Under the pieces are notes generated by a model. That model had not been told where the DNA came from and made no database searches. It worked only from the letters and a program-made list of their open reading frames with translations. Positions 48,348 through 60,400 of a stretch of 64,000 nucleotides of DNA are shown here, piece after piece. Each line of letters begins with the position of its first letter. Within the stretch, counting starts at the first letter, position 1. The stretch is from positions 523,501 to 587,500 of the forward strand of contig JACVVK020000018.1 in assembly GCA_018292915.2 (NCBI GenBank), in the 5' to 3' direction. The DNA is from Batillaria attramentaria. Taxonomy: Eukaryota > Mollusca > Gastropoda > Batillariidae. The position numbers and the translations under genes were made by a program.

Positions 48348-48451
48348 TTTGAACGCCCAAGTAATCATGTGACTCTATTTTTCAAGGTAAATAACTCTTT
48401 TCGCCATCGAGCGGAAGTTCCTTGCCGATCGGACAGACGACAAAAGTGAAA
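48348..48451. promoter_or_regulatory. Bidirectional promoter between PRCP copy 3 and SPCS3
   Basis: Only 104 bp separate the two divergent start codons, so promoter and both 5' UTRs must overlap here unless an upstream non-coding exon exists. It contains TCATGTGAC (48365-48373), 18 bp from the PRCP ATG. No TATA box is evident. Confidence 0.65.
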
Positions 48452-50826
48452 ATGAACACGTTTCTTTCTCGGTTGAACACGATCTTTGCCTTTACGCTAA
48501 GCGTAATGGCAGCGTTAACATTTTGTTGTTTCTTAACAACAGCCTTTAATCAGCACAAGCGTACTGTTGACATAAGTACTGCGAAAGTTACAGTGTAAGT
48601 TGACAATCGAAGCCATATGCTGGAGCCTGCTAAGGATGACGTGTTGAATATTGTGCCAAAAAATTAATTAAGGTTTTCGTTTATCCGTGCTAGGAGCATC
48701 ATTTTAATGTTGTTTAATTTTAGACGGATTCACTCAGTATTCAATTGTATGTCTGCAGGTTGCTGACAACTCTACAATTAGACATGAAATGGTGTATCGC
48801 ATGCCAGTTACTCCTGTTTTTCCGGTTAAAACTTGATGAACCTTTTTTTTCCCCCAGACTCATAACCGATTGTTAGTCAAGACTGTGTTCAGCTTTCGTC
48901 ATTTTGCAATATTGGGCGATGCACACAGAAACTATTGAGTGAGCAGGTAAATAGGGGCAAGTGCATGAGTATACTGAAGACCATTCCTGATTTTATTTAT
49001 TTATCTTAACTTCTTTATGTGTCTTATTCTCGCCCGCATGAATTGCCCTACGGGGATAAATAAAGTATTTTTGACTTTGACTTTGACTTTTCTGTAGGAA
49101 TAATGACTTACTGTGTCTTGTGTGTTGCAGGAAAAATGTTCCAGACTACTCAGCAGACCGTGAACGCAGTGACCTGGGATTTGTTGTATTTGACTTGTTT
49201 GCAGATATCCTTTTGAAAAGATAATGTTTTGTGCACACACAGATAATTGGTATTGTGCATTAACTTGAGGTCTAGTATTGTACATGTACTATGTGCGTGG
49301 TATTGGGACGCTTGTTGTTGAGTGTTGTCCTTAACTGTTCACAAATCTGACTCCTTTGTTCAACTGGAATGTCAAACAGCTGTTCCTCTACCTCACAGCA
49401 GAGTACAAGACTGATGACCATGTAAGTGATGGATATAAAAATGAATTTGTGAAGGTTACACTCATCATCCTGAGGTGGACAGCTGCTCTTTCAGAAGTTT
49501 CAGATAAGGAATTCTGAAAAGGGAACTATGAAAGAAAAAACTATAGTTAGTTCTGTAGTAAGCACTGATCGTGTCAGGTGTGCAACCGCAACTAGGTGCC
49601 ATGCCCACCTGTCCCAGTGTTCCTGATTATGCACATTTGCGTAATTAATGTACAGAAAACATAAAAAAAGATGTACAAATTTTCGTATGATGCATATATA
49701 TTTATTTTACCCTGTACGTCAGTGTGACGCACAGCTTTTTAAAAAGCAGACTTGGTCGTGCAACTTGGTCAAATGACAAAAGCTAGCAGACGACACTATC
49801 ATCATTGCACTCTGTGCAGATTACATTGTATGTACTTGCCTCTAGGGGAAAACAAACCCCCAAAATTGTGCCCATGCTCAAAGTAGCCCCAAGCCCTCTA
49901 CTTCACTGTCTTGATATATGTGACCTTTGCAATATGACCCCCCCCCCCCCACCCCGCCAAACAAAGGGTCAGAATGTCAGTAGTGATGGATAACATGGAT
50001 CTGACCTGTAATGAATTTTTGCAGGCTCTAAATCAGGTGGTGTTGTGGGACAAGATCATCGTGCGTGGAGAGAACGCCATACTGAATTTGAAAAATGCCA
50101 ACACCAAGTACTATTTCTGGGACTACGGCAATGGCCTGAAGTGAGTAGACTTGGAGTTTGAGACATCTCTAACAATCTGGACACAGTTCTGAAGCAAGCA
50201 GTTGGTTTTAGTGTACAAATGAGGATGAGCGTGGTTACATTGTGGTCATTTTCTTTCTCTGGCATTTGTGACCCGCTCTTGCGAAAGGGACCGTAAGTCG
50301 CGCTAGGCCGAACACCACTACAGGCGAAAAGAGTGCCGGGGATCAGTATGGCCGCCTTGTGAGTAGCCAACTTCAACTGCTGATATCACTGTCAGTTTTA
50401 GCAGTACAGCTCTCATTCTTATATTGAATTAAACTGCATAACCAGTAATTTGCAGTGATGTACATATCTCAAAATTGATAATTTACGACTTATGGTCCCT
50501 TTTGTGAGAACGGATCACATTTTAGACTCTTGATGTCAGGCACACATGGGCAGGATGGGAAGAAATGCCAGAAGTAGAATGGTCTGAATACTACAAACTA
50601 AATACTCTGCGAGTTCCAGTGGCTAATGAGTCACACCAACTTTGTTATCTAGCCAGGCATTGCAAGTTACCAGCACCTGTGTGTTCTTTTTTCCAGAGGC
50701 AACCCAAATGTCACCCTGTCTCTGTCCTGGAATGTCATACCCAACGCTGGCAATCTGCCTAAGGTCATCGGAGATGGACGCCACAAGATTGAGTTCCCCA
50801 ATGAATACACGGCTGGCCGGTTTTAA
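48452..50826 (+). CDS. SPCS3: Signal peptidase complex subunit 3
   Basis: Accessory subunit (SPC22/23) of the ER signal peptidase complex, a type II membrane protein whose luminal domain supports cleavage of signal peptides. Exons: 48452-48594, 49131-49204, 49345-49421, 50025-50140 and 50697-50826. They total 540 nt, or 179 aa, one fewer than human. The N-terminus MNTFLSR...[13 protein letters not shown] is the single membrane anchor. [40 protein letters not shown] and [15 protein letters not shown] follow the family closely. The second intron (49205-49344) is unusual: it starts ATATCCTTTT and ends CACAA, with GTCCTTAAC just upstream, indicating a U12-type intron. The other introns are GT-AG. 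SPCS3 is head-to-head with PRCP copy 3. Confidence 0.97.
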
Positions 50827-51175
50827 GTCATCTTCGCAGTTTCATAGTTTCCCATCTCATCTCATGTTCAACATTGGTGTACATGACTGAAGTATGTGTG
50901 TTTGTGGTGTGTGTGTGTGGAGAGGAGGGGGGGGGGGGATTGTTCTCATCTCTGTGGAATTTTCTGGCGAGTGGTTGATGGGCATCAAAATTAATCAATT
51001 TGTTATAATATATAAATTTCTTTATTGTTGACTTGGTCTGTGTTGTTGGTGCTGTATGCCTTATTCTTCATTTGTGCTACTGTTTAGACTGCATGTCATT
51101 GTTGAGAATGTGCTTAGTTTTGTGATGGTAAGCGTGTGTTTCACAGGGTTGATGTCTGTTCTTTCTGTATTCTGT

Positions 51176-51181
51176 AATAAA
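51176..51181 (+). terminator. Poly(A) signal AATAAA of SPCS3
   Basis: AATAAA about 350 bp after the SPCS3 stop, followed within 50 bp by a TGTGTGTG stretch: a standard polyadenylation layout. Confidence 0.7.
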
Positions 51182-53377
51182 ATTTCCACAAACATCAAGC
51201 ATTGTCGGTGGCCTATGATTGTTTGTGTGTGAGAGAGAGAGAGAGAATTGTGGCAGGATAACATTCTGAAAAACAGACCAAACAGATGCCAAGATTTTCT
51301 TCATTTTTAACGTTTATTAATAATGCACACCCAGGGATTCTGAAGTCCCTTGTTGCTTTCGTCTTCCTGGAAATAAAGCTTTCTGGTTAGCAAGGTGCTT
51401 GCATATCTCAGTATTCAAATACTAGCCCATGAAATGGCAAAATTGTAGTGTTACTTTCCTTGTAACCGCACAACACGGGTCTGTTGTACCACTCATATTG
51501 CTTGCACACAAAGACTACCCTGAAAAGGCGAAACAAATTCCCCCCTCCCCCATAATAATCGGGTATGTGTACAGAAATACTCCTTTGCATTCCACTCCTA
51601 AGTTTTGTTGGAGGGTTTTTTTTTTGGTTTTTTTTGAGTGCCTATAGCACAACCACAGAAACAACATCCACAAAGTAAAGGGCAAAAATCACAATTGCTC
51701 ATGAATGAAATCACTTCATATCGTATCCTCTCTATGCATGAAAGATAGACTGTTGACCGAAAAGGTCATTTCATGATTCTACAAATCTAGCAACCTACAC
51801 ACAAAAAAATCCTTAAGTCTCGAAGTCAGGGAACAAAACTGAGCAGTAGACTGTGCACAACCCCCTTCTATGGACAAAAAGTTCACAAGACACATTCACT
51901 GCCTGTTTCATCAAAACACTCGCAAACACATTCTCATCAATGCAAAGCTCCACCAGTATCGTCCAACCACACTACATAGATGTCTTAAGATCACAGCGCA
52001 GTTACACCCCTCGGCTACATCACAACTGTGCTGGTACATGTAGCACTGCTGTATGTACAATGCAGCATAGACGCTGCTGGAATCGTGGCCCTTTTACTAG
52101 AAAGAATACAAAGTGTCATACATGAACTGCTAGGGCTTCAGATCCATGGAAACTATTACAGGGCACGTCCTGGCTGACTGAAAAAAAAAAGAAGGTATAG
52201 GACATTTGTACTGAAGAAGAAGAAAAAAAAAGATGGGACATACGTCCACCTAGGTAAGAAAATAATTTGATCTTTTGAAAATTAGTATGATGCAGATACG
52301 AAGCCCTTTACTGTAACTGCAAAATGTATTGATGAGGTAAACCAGCTACCGTCTTCTTCACGGTGAGCTTCCAATCACTTTCAAAAACATTCATTACATC
52401 TCTACCATGATCTGGAAAAAAGGGGTCTAAGTGACTTGGACTTGGCCTGAACTCTTTATCCAGATGGCAAGAGATCTCTGGTGCCACCTTGAGTGCTCAT
52501 GCCTTCCTCTATCCAACACTAGAAGAAGATTAAAAAAAAGAAAAGAAAAAAAAAAGCAATCACAGTAAAGTCGATGGTGCAAAGCCTATGTGACAAAGGA
52601 CTGGTGGAAGTTACACACATAATGGTGGAGAGAGAAAAAAATACTTGTAGTCAAACTGTGGTGGAGGTGGTAGTTGGGGGGAGGGGGTCCCCAATGGGTC
52701 CAAAAACAGAAAAACACATCTGACTTTTCATGAGCTTTCGGGTGAAGGAGAAACATCTACTATCGGCAAACTATTTCATAATGTCTACCTCACCAACGAC
52801 AGCAAAGTAAAAATTCAAGGGAAAAAAATTAATACAAATGTGTTAATGAGAAGAAACCAAAAGCAGTGAAACGCATTTGGCTTGTGGGCCCTGGGAGAGA
52901 CGGAATAACAGTAAAATCAGAGAGAGCGGGTGAGAAAATTATCAATATACATGTACCTAGGGGAAGGTCTACAGGAAATTTGTTGGTGCGGCCGTTTTGT
53001 ATCGTATCAGAAAAATACAATGTTACAGATGCCATGACTGCCATTATCTGTATTAAGTGGACACATTGTTAATTCATTGCACTTACACATTTTTTTTTTT
53101 TTTAGAGCATACCTTTCACATCCATCTATGTACAAAGTGTTACATGTACATTATACAATGTACACTCAATAAACTAGCACATGAAACACAAAGCGTTTAT
53201 ACATTAAAGTGGCCGTAAAACCTGAAAACTGTGTGTTACCAGGTTTCAACAAGTGCAACATTGCAAGTGACATTTCAGACCATATGGTAGATGAAAAATT
53301 TCAAGCGATTCATGATCAACATATAAAAACATGTATTGAAAATTCATTGATCATACTTATCTTATGATGATTTTGTA

Positions 53378-53451
<74 letters not shown>
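53378..53451. repeat. Poly-G tract, 74 nt
   Basis: Uninterrupted G from 53378 to 53451, then a G/A-rich stretch to about 53490. Confidence 0.95.
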
Positions 53452-53452
<1 letters not shown>

Positions 53453-54753
53453 GGGGGAGGGAGGGAGGAAGGGGGAGGAAGGGGGGAAGGGGAAACAGTT
53501 ATCTGACTGCAAGAAAGGGTCTGTTCAAATTAAAACTAACACTGTAACACATTTTCTTTCATGATTAGTAAATGCATGTGAAGAACATACTGTCAGTGCC
53601 CTGGCCAAACCTCAATAATCATAACAAAAAGGTTTCACAAGTACACTGATGTAATGATCTAGTGGTATCATAGAGACATCTTACCCATACACCTCCCCTA
53701 AGCGTGGAGGAGAGATGCTAGTGACAATTTCTTAGAAAAATATTATAGAATAGTCTTATTCAAAGGAGAAAATGGAACAAAGATTAAGTGCGCGGAACAA
53801 GAGGAAAAGAAAACTTGGTCTAATGAGTAACAGTAACGGTGTAAACCTGCGCTGACCCCTTTAGGTGAAGGAGTTTTTTTTAACATGATCACTGAAATCC
53901 GGATCTAATTCCGTCCTGCTGACACTGTGGTACACATCATTCCAGAGATGGTTCATCAAATGCAATCAAATTATCACAGAAGCACAAAAGCAACTCAAAC
54001 ACAGAATTTACAACAGCAAGTCAAGACTCATGCAGTCCTCACAGGCACAAACTTTCAAGCAACCAAACAGACTCACAATCATTCTCCCTCCTTCCAGCAA
54101 TACACTATCTTTAACACAGTTATCAGTGAAACACGTACAGAAACAAGCATTACATTGAGTAGATCAACAAGTGTACTGAGTAGTGCCGAGTGCAGAGTAC
54201 GTGAAGTATGCTGCATTTTGTTGAAACTAAGCGGACTATAATAATAATACAGGTACAACACTGCAACGTATCTGTCTGGGATCAGTTAGATCTGCAAAGC
54301 ACACATATTCACAACTATCACTCTATTCAGGCAAAAACCTTATTCATGTACATGTACTGGAAAAAAAAACACAAAAACCCCCAAAAGATTTTCTGTTTTG
54401 ATGGCAATGTGGATGTGTACCTTTAAAGTTAGAACACGTTTGTTGTTTTTTTTTCAAAACGAAAGCATGTCTCTGTTTAAACTTTTTGTCCAAAAGTTTA
54501 GTGCCGTGCTTCAAGTATATTCGTACTTAGTAACTTACTTTTACGTGTATTACCTTCCTCAAGATAATGACTGCAGTTCATGAGCATTCAGGCAAGGTAA
54601 TAATAAATATGTAAAGTGCAAACAGATTTAGATGAGAAAAGTCTTTTGCTGAGTTCTGCCACTGACACTCTGGTGATACAGTCAGAAAATAGACATAGGT
54701 GTATCTCATTATGCTCAACTGAAACATCTGAAGACTCGTGAGTCTAAGGACAT

Positions 54754-54845
54754 TTAACTCTTTGACGACGAAGCACAATTTCTAACACGCGATTTCCTAT
54801 AGGAAATCGCGTGTTAGAAATTGTGCTTCGTCGTCAAAGAGTTAA
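54754..54845. mobile_element. Perfect 92-bp palindrome flanked by TTAA (MITE)
   Basis: The 46-nt left half, beginning TTAACTCTTTGACGACGAAG, is the exact reverse complement of the right half, with no spacer. The terminal TTAA on both sides suggests piggyBac-type insertion. Relative of 27563-27627. Confidence 0.85.
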
Positions 54846-55986
54846 ACTGAAAACCATGGCATTCTTTGTGGCAACACAGCATTAGCACTGGTGCCGGCAA
54901 TACCATAAACATCACAACTCGCACATGCCGACTCCAGACATTTTGCGTCAACACACTTGTCAGTGTCTACCTTCAACCGAAGAAGTGTACTGCACTTCCA
55001 ATGCGAAAAATAGAAAGTCTTTGTGCTTCTTTTCAAAACACTGACCATGCTAACCTGTGCCATGAAATTGTGGGTCGGTCAAAACAATTAACATTTAAAA
55101 ACAGTAAACACATCTTAACTTCATACCATTTCAAGTTTAATTCTTCTGACATAGCACAATAATCTCTGGTTCAAGCACATCCTGTGACGTATGAGAGGCC
55201 AAACTCTGATTTCACTTTTTACGCATCAAACATGTTCACAATCTGCGTACATCACCTCACATGGAAACACCCTACAAAGTTCCATTCATGCCACTGGTCC
55301 ACAGGAAACAACTGTACTTTCAGGAAACATTTGAGAAAAGTGGGGGGAAAAGGAAAGGGTAGGAAACAAACATATGGAGCGAGAGACAATGCCTCGCAAC
55401 ACCCCGGATGATGTCACAATTCTTGCGAGAGCAAATGGATGCTCTCTCATCTATTTGCAAAATGAGAAAGGTAATTTCTTTGGCACACTCAATTCAACTT
55501 TAAAGGGTCTGGTGTTGAACCCCACAGAAAATTAACTCACATTTGAATATCCACCTGTAAAAGTTAGACAGACCAAAGGGTGCACATAAAATAAACATAA
55601 CGATGGACAACATTATATGTATCTTTGCTCCCAGGAAAAAAGACACCCTAAACAGCCTGATGTGTCTCTGAAGAAAGGGCACTTGCATAAACAAGCTTGC
55701 CACGACGACTTTGCTATTATTATTACCCAAACAGCTATCAAAACTATACCTCAAGATTTAATTATTACAACTACAAAAAAAAGGTTGTTTTTTTTTACCC
55801 GAGGCTGAACCAGCCAAGATCACAAACAATGGACATTATGGGGGCCATACATTTACACAAAATACGTCCGTGGTTTTATATATGCATCAGCCTCACAGTG
55901 GACCCTGCTGCTGAACCAAACTTCATCCTGCTCTATCGTTCTTCTGACCCCGCTGCTGACGAACCAAAAGTCCATATTGCAGAGCA

Positions 55987-57428
55987 TCATTCTCGTGACT
56001 GGTAGAACAGAATGTATCCTGACTCGGAGTTCTTCTGCATGTCGGATGGGATGCCGTAAAACTCCTCTATCTGGCTTGCATCAATCTTCTGAAAATCCAA
56101 ATCAAAACAATACAAACTGGTTCACTGATGGCACGTCACTAGAACAAAAGGTTTACTGACAACACATTGAGCTGTGTGTACCTTAAACTATAAAAAGGTC
56201 AAAAATATGCTGATTCAGTTATAATTATATGACTGTGAGTAGCTGAGGAGACCATCAGCTTTAGAATTAGAGCTTATTCAACAACATTAACAACATTCAC
56301 AGCATAAGGCTGTACGATACTACCTGACACTGGAATTTGGACAAGCAGAACTGTATGACAGAATTGTCACACTACCACATACGCACAACACGCACATGCA
56401 CTCACACAACAATTTGAACTAGAGAGGCAGAAGCCTCCATGGCTTCCCTTGTGACACAGGTCAAGGTCATTCACACAAAGTATGTTTGTAGAGCTCTTAT
56501 CACTATCCAGTATTATGCTAAGTGATGTGTCTGGCGCTCTGAGTTCCTGGCAATATTACAATTTTCCCCGAAACAGTTTGTACAGCCTTGACCTTTGGTC
56601 AAAGTCATTCAAAAGAGATCTCATCAATGTCTATCATCATGCCAAGTTTGATGCCTCTAGCATTTGTAGTTCCTCCGAAAACAGCAATGTTAAAATTCAC
56701 AATAGACAGCTTTAATGACCTTGACCTTCAGTCAAGGTCATTCAGAAAGGTAGGTCTCATTGCTGTCTATCATCATGCCTCGTTTGGTGCCTCTACTGTT
56801 TGTTGTTTTGGAGAAAAATGCCAAGGTTAAAGTTTCCAAAAAAAACGCTTGCATGACCTTGACCTTGACTAAAAGTCACTGAACACAGGTATGTCTGTAA
56901 AGGTGCTGCCAATGTCAATCATCGCACATAGTTTGATGCTTGACAGCTTCTGATTCTTCTAGATACTGAGAAAATGCAAATGTAAAATTTCCGAACAGTT
57001 TCAATGACCTTGACCTTCAGTCAAGGTCATTTAAGATGGTATGTGTGCATAGGTCTTATCACGGTCTATCAGCATGCCAAGTTTGGCACCTCTGCTGTTC
57101 ATTGTTTCTGAGAAAATGCCAATGTTAAGGTTTCACAAAACTATCTCGTACGGCCTTGACCTTGACAGAAGGTCACTGACTACATGTATATCTGTAAAGT
57201 TCTTATCAATGTCTATCATCATGCAAAGTTTAAAACCTCTGGCATTTGTAGATTACGAGAAAATGCCAATGTAAAATTTTCAAACAGAGAGCTTTAGTGA
57301 CCTTGACCTTGGGTCAAGGTCATTCAAAATGATATGTTTTGAAAGGTCTTGTGCTAGTCTATCAGCATGCCAAGTTTGGTGCCTCTACTGTTTGTAGATT
57401 CTGAGAAAATGACAACGTTAAAGTTTCT

Positions 57429-57479
<51 letters not shown>

Positions 57480-60400
57480 GACAGACGACGGAGGGTTAAT
57501 ACATAGACTCCCATTGTTACACAAGGGAGCCAAAAAGGCACTCACATCTACAATATCATCATCAAAAAGAAGCCAGAAGCCGTGACTCTTGACTATGCTG
57601 ATGTAATGCCCTCGGTTGGGACCAGAACCACAGTGAACCACAACCGCCACCAGGTCGTACAGCCGCTCAGGGTTGAAAGCATCATCAGACTGCAGAACAG
57701 AACATTTCAATTCAATTCAATTCACAATTCAACATCTGCTTGGGAAAGAAGGGAAAGCTGATAACCACTGTCAGGAATCTTGTCTAACTCTTATTACTAT
57801 ACCATTAAAGTATTAGCAGGTAACCATTACAGGTATCAATACTGCCCCAGCAAAACATACAAAACACTGGAAACTGGTCAGGGTACAAACTCAAAACAGC
57901 CAATGTGAAGCAGGAAGTGAAGTTAATGAGCAAAAAAAAAAAAAAAAACACGAAAAAAAAAAAAAAACGAATAAAAACCAAAAGGTCAACTGTTAGAGAA
58001 TACCATTTGAATCGAAACCATTCAAAATAAAAGCCTGTTCCCATGTGGAAAACAGCTCATTTTATTTTTAGTTTGGGCAGGGACAGTGACAGTGACAAAA
58101 TGTTGCCAACTCACCGTGTTGAAAAGCCGCAGCTCCAGTGGAAAGACAACCCTGTAGGACACCTTGATGTAACGGTTGAGGTGCTCCATGTACTTGAAAC
58201 GCTTGAGATGTAATGCAAGGATCTGGGGCAGTTTCTTTACCCTCATTCTGAAAGTCCAAAACAGTATAATTATATGACTCAAGATATGTGTTGGAAACGT
58301 TCAGCCCACAAAATTTGAAAAATAAATGCAATTCTAAATTCCGAAACTTAAATAGCTGAGCTGACCCTTCGCACTACGTGATTGTAATGTGTTTATGTCC
58401 AGTGTGTGAGAGAATGTGTGTGATTCACGTGAGTGTGCGTGTTGGGTTCAGTTCGCGGCGCTTTGAGCCAACTGATGAAATTGGGTAAAGCGCCTATACA
58501 ACACTCATTGTTATTGCTGTTATTATGTTTAGCAAGACGGGGTGCAAAGTAAGGAGTATGGTCCCAAAAGTGCTGAAACTTTTATTTGTATTGGGCACCC
58601 AGAGTCATCAGATTTGTACAAACTGCTGAAGTGGCTTTCAACCACTCACCACTACAAAAGGATGTCAATTTGCAATTATGGCTACTCTTTGCTATCATCA
58701 CTTTCAACGACTTTGTAGGTGCTGAGGTAGTGTGGCACATGAAAGTATACATAAACTTTTCACAAAGATGCCAAGAGGATCTCAATGTAAACACACACAT
58801 GTATGCATACTAAACAAAAAACAAACAATTAACTCAAAGGTACATATCAAGACAAATTTCCATTACAAACACAAGGCTCTGTCAGCCTCCTGCGACAAGA
58901 ATGTTGTTGCACTTGCAGTCAAAACTAATTTTTTTAAATCTACTGTTCCATACTGTCCGGGAAGACTGCAGGCAAGAGTGCCACATCTGATTAAAATAAA
59001 AATAATGAAGTCCTCACCGTTTCTGTGCCTCTTGCTTTGAGCAGCACACTTCGCAGTAATATTTGTGCTCAGCACACAACGTCTCTGTATTACTGAAGCC
59101 TCGTAAACAGCTTGTGATGGACGTGTTTTGCTCAACGTCTACAGATAGGTCTAGAAAGTCCTCATCTTTACTGCTCACCTGAGAAAAGAAAAGCATGGAA
59201 TAAATGATAGGCAAGGAGATGTTCCCTGTACACCCTAAGTTGCCCTTTATATTACAGTATTGGACTTCATTCAATATATATACCTTGTTGGAAACCGTAA
59301 CTAGTGCAAGCCCCATTCCACAACACTGCTCCTAATTCCATCCTTGCTATAACAACATAAGTTTTGGAACAGTTTTGCCCATGAGTGTGCCTGTGTGTTC
59401 GAATCTTGACGATTAGTAGAGCTCTTAATGCAAAACAATCTTGTTTACACTTTGCGCGAGTGGTCAAACATTCACATTCTATGGCTGTAGCAGGTCGGAG
59501 TAGTTGCTGCGTCATCGAGTACGCTTTTGTTGGCTCAATGGCAGCATTACAGATGCTGTCACTGTCCAGGTGTCTATGTGGTGTAATGACAGATACCATG
59601 AAAACAGCATAAAAATGGTAGCATTAGTCCCTTTAAGTCCCTTGAAGTCATACATGTTTACATCTGTCAGAAACTGGCTGCTTTCCCAAAAGAAAGTGTC
59701 GTGCCACATGCACAGGGCCACCATTTTCTGCCATCCTCACCTGGCATGCACGCACATGTTTTAGATTGGAATAGATGGGAAAAATATCTCCACTGACTGA
59801 GAAACAAACTGGAGTGATCTGCATAACAACCACACACACACACACACACATGGCTAAGTCCCCAAGACTAAGTCAATGTATCAATCTATCTGACTTGGCA
59901 GCCACCTTTATCTACGTAAGTCTGAAAACAAAAATACAGCCTACATAAAACACTGTAACACTTAACCAGCAGCACAGCAAGAGTTAGACTAACAGTTGAA
60001 CGAACTGAAATAACTTACTGTTTCACAATTTAGACAGCGAGTTTCATTTGTCAGGGTTCCTTGGAAAATTTCATGGACCCATGTTGGATCAGGTTTACTG
60101 TTTGAGTTGTCTGTTCCTGGTGCCGTTTTACTGTTGCTTTTCTTTTCCGCTGAAATTGAAATGATAACCAAATGAAGCATTTCAGCTCAAGTCACTGCTG
60201 TTCTCTGAAAGATGTATACATGTTCAAACATAAATCTACTTGGGTTGACACCACATCAATGCAGGAAGGAGAAAGTAATGAATGTACATGGAAAAACAAC
60301 AACAACAACAAACCACTGCCAATCAAGTAACTAAATAAACGAGAAATGTGAAAAAAAACAAAGGTAACAAATATTAAAATATAATTTTGTTTATGATTTT

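Larger units (their letters stand above)
51290..55986 (-). other. Presumed long 3' UTR / downstream region of USP46
   Basis: No coding exon is seen. A minus-strand AATAAA lies at about 51314-51319 (TTTATT), close to but beyond the SPCS3 poly(A) site, so the two transcripts could end tail-to-tail. The stretch holds a 74-nt G run (53378-53451) and a 92-bp palindrome (54754-54845). Its UTR status is not proven. Confidence 0.4.

Noticed and set aside
59504..59764. ORFs across 59.4-59.7 kb as a gene
   Set aside because: They fall in dispersed repeat E, whose other copies have different frames and stops.
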